From Saprolegnia diclina VS20 (Eukaryota > Oomycota > Saprolegniomycetes > Saprolegniales > Saprolegniaceae), in assembly GCF_000281045.1 (NCBI RefSeq), contig NW_008246186.1, forward strand, positions 71,460 to 103,687: a stretch of DNA of 32,228 nt. The letters run 5' to 3'. Made by a program: the position numbers and the translations under genes. Numbering within the stretch: position 1 is the stretch's first letter; each line of letters begins with the position of its first letter. This document shows, piece by piece, positions 28,851 through 32,228 of this stretch. The notes beneath the pieces are model-generated. The model made no database searches and had not been told where the DNA came from. It worked only from the letters and a program-made list of their open reading frames with translations.

Positions 28851-29921
28851 GTCTTGGAGCGAAAATGGAAATGAGCTACACACAGAGTCGCGTAGGTGCC
28901 CATGGCGCGGACGAATCGCAGGAAACAACTCAGCGACGTTGTTCAACAACTCATGCAGTTTGCACCATCTGGCGCTGCATTCGGATCCGGATAAGATGGC
29001 GGCGCGTGGCCCGGCAACGAAACGACGTCGAGACCGCATTGGACGCCAGCGCCGATCGATACAAGCGACCGCAGCCAAGAATAACGTATATACATGTACG
29101 AGGACCCGATAGATTCCACATACATTTTTTTTGGCTATCGATGCCGTCCTTGGAATGATGCGTGCACCACGCACGAAGGCCGACTGGGGCCTCCTCGGAA
29201 TTTTCAACGTGCAACAATTTTGCCACAAGCAGGCCACAACAACTTGCATTTCTACGTGCTTCCAACAAGAGAAAGGCTCGGGCTCGCCCTCTTTATCCAA
29301 TCGCGCGGACTAATGTTCATGTTATCCACGAGCTGCACACTGCCAGAGTTGCAATTGCACGTGTCGTGTCGACCAGTCGACAGCATTCGTTGACGTTCTT
29401 CTCGTCGTTTGAACGTGCTCGCGACGCAATATCTGAAGCTCTTCGCGTAGTTGCGACTGGGATTCCAGCACTTGTGTGCGTTAGAACGGGTGTGTTGTGG
29501 TGGGCTACGGCGCTTTCACTTTTACGTGGCAGCATTTGCTCGAGTCCGACGCGACACAATGCGGATAAGTGTGTCCATGCGTAAATGTGCACTTTGGTAC
29601 GAAGAACTGCACTGCGGTGGGCTTGTAAAACGCGCTGCGCTTTGCCAATCACGCAACCGGATCAGCGGTCCACAAGTCGGGAAAACAACAAAACGACCAT
29701 CACTCATGGTATCCGGAGTTGGGCCATGAAATTCACTCCGTGGACGAGTTAGTTGTTCTTGCTTCTGTTGCCGTCGCCAGCATCGATGTCGATGTCGAAA
29801 GAGACAGAAACACAACATGTTGTCGCGTGGTCTACACGTTGTCGTGTGATATGGAAGAAAAGATACTTGCGACCGCATTGTGAAAATCTCAGTGTCTCGG
29901 GCAGACCACCAACCACCGACG
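28851..29921. other. Divergent intergenic region between genes 7 and 8
   Basis: 1.07 kb with two promoters. Gene 7's element is listed separately. Gene 8 has only a weak candidate (TCTCAGTGTC, about 29887-29896). No other gene is supported; open frames here lack motifs. Confidence 0.35.
28859..28876 (-). promoter_or_regulatory. Inr/FPR element of zinc-finger gene 7
   Basis: On the minus strand GCTCATTTCCATTTTCGC: initiator TCATTTC fused to CCATTTTC, 8-26 bp upstream of the ATG. It is one of the best matches in the window. Confidence 0.6.
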
Positions 29922-30512
29922 ATGGACGCAACGACAATCAACTGCTGCTTTAACGGTTGCACGAACGTCGCGATGCCCGATGGCACCAAATGCACGTTTC
30001 ATCGAAGCCGAGTGTGCTGCTCGTTTGAAAACTGCTTCAACCAAGTGTACGCGCGCGGCCTCTGCGTCCGCCACGGCGGCAAGAAGCAGTGCCTTGCCGA
30101 CAACTGCGAGACAAATGCGCGCACGGGCGGCTACTGCTCGCGCCACGCGATCGTCGGGCTCAAGAAGCAGTGCATCGAAGAAGGCTGCGTCAACTTGGCG
30201 CACGCCAACCAGCGCTGTGTGCGCCACGGCGGCGGCCGCAAGTGCAAGTTTGGCGAATGCACGTCCCTCGCGCGCATTGCGGGCTACTGCCAGCGCCACT
30301 CCAAGCAGATTCTCAACGATGCGCCGGCGATCGATCCCGACCTCCTCGTCCTTTTGCAAGCCGAAGATTGGTTCGACTCGGACAGCTCGAGCACGACGTC
30401 GTCACTGGAAGACTTGGACCACGCGATTTTGGATTGCGTCCTTCAAAGCACCACAGATGGCAGCAACAGCACGTCGTGGGGACGTGACGAGAGCCTCGTG
30501 TGCTCTCAATGA
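29922..30512 (+). CDS. WRKY19-like five-finger protein 8
   Basis: Intronless, 196 aa, the longest member. Fingers: CCFNGC...CTFH, CSFENC...CVRH, CLADNC...CSRH, CIEEGC...CVRH and CKFGEC...CQRH. It is the sister of gene 3 by shared blocks (FNQVYARGLCVRHGGKKQCL, AHANQRCVRHGGGRKCK, LARIAGYCQRHSKQ). The tail carries DLLVLLQAEDWFDSD, a Ser/Thr run, then LEDLDHAILDCVL and about 20 more residues. ATG 29922 gives MDATTINC. The decayed ninth copy lies about 850 bp downstream on the same strand. Confidence 0.9.
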   Translation: MDATTINCCFNGCTNVAMPDGTKCTFHRSRVCCSFENCFNQVYARGLCVRHGGKKQCLADNCETNARTGGYCSRHAIVGLKKQCIEEGCVNLAHANQRCVRHGGGRKCKFGECTSLARIAGYCQRHSKQILNDAPAIDPDLLVLLQAEDWFDSDSSSTTSSLEDLDHAILDCVLQSTTDGSNSTSWGRDESLVCSQ

Positions 30513-31360
30513 TACCTTCCGGTCTCGTCCTCAATCAACTTAACGTTAGGAATAATTTAGCCGTTCTTTATTCGTGCCATTATGATTTTGTCTGCCACGA
30601 AGTCCAAACTGGACCGAGGCCTGCTAGTTTGAGTGCCTCATGATGGAATATGGTTTTGGTTACGTTGTTGATGAACAGCGCGCCAATGTAGGTACAGTTC
30701 ACACTGCATCGGTCATGACGATGGACATTTGACGCCAAGCGCGTTGCGATTAAATGTCGGCGATAGAGCCCAGTTGTCGAGGAGACGAGGGCAGAATGAA
30801 GTTGATGTGGTCACGGAGCAATCCGTCCTCGCGCGAGGCGTCGCTTGGGTGGTCTGCAGCAAGGGCTTAATCAATCGAGTAAACAACATACCGCGAAAGG
30901 TGGCCGTCTCGGGTGACACGAGGAGCGTTATGGCGCGAAACACTCGTTGCGAGCCTGCGAGGCAGCGCAGGTGCGTAAGACCTCCCTGTAAAGCGACTGC
31001 GCGGGGCCAGTGTCGCAGTGTCATCGCAGCTACCCTTACTCAAGGGTCAAGGGGTGTTTGAGCTTTCTAGCGTCTTTGCGATTCGTAACGTTCGACGACG
31101 GATTTCTCCAGCGAATAACATCTCATCGTTGCCAGTGGTGGAGCTGGTTTTGAGTCTCCACGCATGTACATGAACGGGATTCCCGTTGTCCGTGGCCAGG
31201 CCATGCACAGACGCGACTACACGATGCCAAATAACCAAGGGCATCCATCTTACGTCGATGTTATGGCCTTGGAATAACCTTGTGCTGGGAGCTTTGCACA
31301 CTCACCTCGCAGGTCGATGCAAGGATCGCATCTACAGTGCAGCGCAGCCATTTGGAAGCC
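30513..31360. other. Intergenic, no gene seen
   Basis: 848 bp between gene 8 and its relic paralog. No motif, repeat or coding sequence is supported. Confidence 0.35.
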
Positions 31361-31766
31361 TGGCGCTAACGGACACAGCGGTTGAAATGCCAAGAGGTTC
31401 CTGGGGGTGTAAAGCGAATCCAACGCCGCGTCGAACGCGCCCGCGGGGTATGTTGCCGTTGCAACGAGAACTTATTGTATTACGTCCGCGGCGTCCATGG
31501 TCGCATCCACGAAGGGTGTTTCGTGTGCGACAGCGTGAGAGCGTGGATGCGGACGATGCAAACGCCGGGCGAAGCGTCTGCCGTACAGAGGTGCCGATCC
31601 GCGAGAGCTCGTGGAAAGCAGCGCACTGGCGATCAATCGCTGCGTTTCAGTCTGTTTTGCGAGCAACGTAAAAGCGTGCCAATGTCGAGTTACGTCACGT
31701 TCTTCGACGACGTCAAACACATTCGAGAAACGATTCCGCGCATGCCATAAGCGCCAGCTCCAAGCG
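31361..31766 (+). pseudogene. Decayed ninth WRKY19-like gene
   Basis: Matches to genes 8 and 4 occur in the right order along the whole finger region. CTGGCGCTAACGGACAC (31361) corresponds to CTGCTTTAACGGTTGCAC of finger 1. GTTGAAATGCC (about 31382) corresponds to GTCGCGATGCC. TGCAACGAGAACTTATTGTA (31460) corresponds to the CNNIVYAR region. GATGCAAACGCCGGGCGAAG (31555) corresponds to GATGCCAACGCCCGGGGTGG of finger 3. CTGGCGATCAATCGCTGCGT (31626) corresponds to TTGGCGCACGCCAACCAGCGCTG of finger 4 in part. GCGCCAGCTCCAAGC (31751) corresponds to GCGCCACTCCAAGC after finger 5. Most metal-ligand codons are changed, the matches switch reading frame at least twice, and no uninterrupted five-finger frame remains. 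Translated fragments such as DDANAGRSVC still show the ancestry. Confidence 0.55.
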
Positions 31767-32228
31767 CCGTGCGGATGCGTTGTCGTCGTACGCAAAGAGC
31801 GCCGCACGTTGCTCTTGGCTGCACGTCGCGGTTACTTTTCTATCGCGTGGCGACATCCGGATACGACGACGTGGCGGCGCGAGATTACACCGTGTAACCA
31901 CCCGCCCATCTGCCCATCTGCACAACGTGGCCACGCGTCCTTTTCCGGCTCCGCGAAGACATCTGCGACAAGCTGGGGCGACCACGAAGTGCGAGTTAGT
32001 CACTGGCGGTTCTATGGGATGCTCACTTCGCCGCTGAGGGCGCTCGCTATAGAGAGGGCTTGCTCCGCCGCATTTGACGACAATGGCGCAACGTAGTCGG
32101 TACGTGAGGGTATGTATGCACGTGGCCGGCGAGTACTACACAGCCTCACCCTTCCGTGCAGCATCGTCGTGCCAGCTGCGTGACGTCAACACGACGGTTG
32201 GGGGTCGTATCTGAGTTCCTGTATACCG
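31767..32228. other. Right-edge sequence, no gene seen
   Basis: 462 bp to the window end. A minus-strand frame (about 31713-32003) is open without motif support. Nothing else is recognised. Confidence 0.35.

Noticed and set aside
17550-30512. Calling the cluster true WRKY transcription factors
   Set aside because: No WRKYGQK heptad or WRKY-type C2H2/C2HC domain is present. Only the zinc-finger repeats resemble the extra domain of Arabidopsis WRKY19.

Overview
The window reads as nuclear DNA of an oomycete (water mould), most likely from the Saprolegniales. Four observations support this. Genes are compact and GC-rich, with very short spliceosomal introns (40-60 bp, mostly GTAC...TAG). Several genes have an oomycete-type Inr/FPR start-site element (TCANTYY followed by a T-rich block) just upstream of the ATG. 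The left half holds conserved eukaryotic housekeeping genes. The right half holds a cluster of zinc-finger proteins of the 'WRKY19-like' kind that oomycete genomes carry in number. The species is inferred, not proven. No rRNA, tRNA, CRISPR array or recognisable transposon was found.

Left half (1-16.6 kb). A membrane-anchored HECT ubiquitin ligase with a RanBP2 zinc finger (minus, 579-2996) is followed by a small uncharacterised membrane protein (minus, 3946-4919) and an anoctamin/TMEM16 membrane protein (minus, 5214-7857). Next come mitochondrial phenylalanyl-tRNA synthetase (plus, 8717-10044) and an intronless protein with two calponin-homology domains (plus, 10617-12230). An unrecognised spliced gene (minus, 12344-13018) shares a 132-bp divergent promoter region with a secreted protein made of twelve 11-residue repeats, each carrying an N-glycosylation sequon (plus, 13151-13813). 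The pre-mRNA 3'-end endonuclease CPSF73 (minus, 13973-16583; nine exons) closes this half. Splice phases were worked out by hand. For the HECT, anoctamin, PheRS and CPSF73 genes the exon sums are exact multiples of three.

Right half (17.5-32.2 kb). Eight intact, single-exon paralogs of 174-196 residues lie in mixed orientation: 17550+, 19452+, 20686-, 23832+, 25868+, 27034-, 28299-, 29922+. Each has five C-x4-C-x9/10-C-x2-H fingers and none contains a WRKY domain. Each ends in an acidic tail with the conserved hydrophobic motif L-D-x-x-I-L. A decayed ninth copy follows the last gene (about 31361-31766), and a weaker candidate relic precedes the second gene (about 18896-19165). The locus looks like a birth-and-death cluster. 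Divergence is concentrated outside the metal ligands, and a promoter element is kept. What the proteins do (DNA, RNA or protein binding) cannot be read from the sequence.
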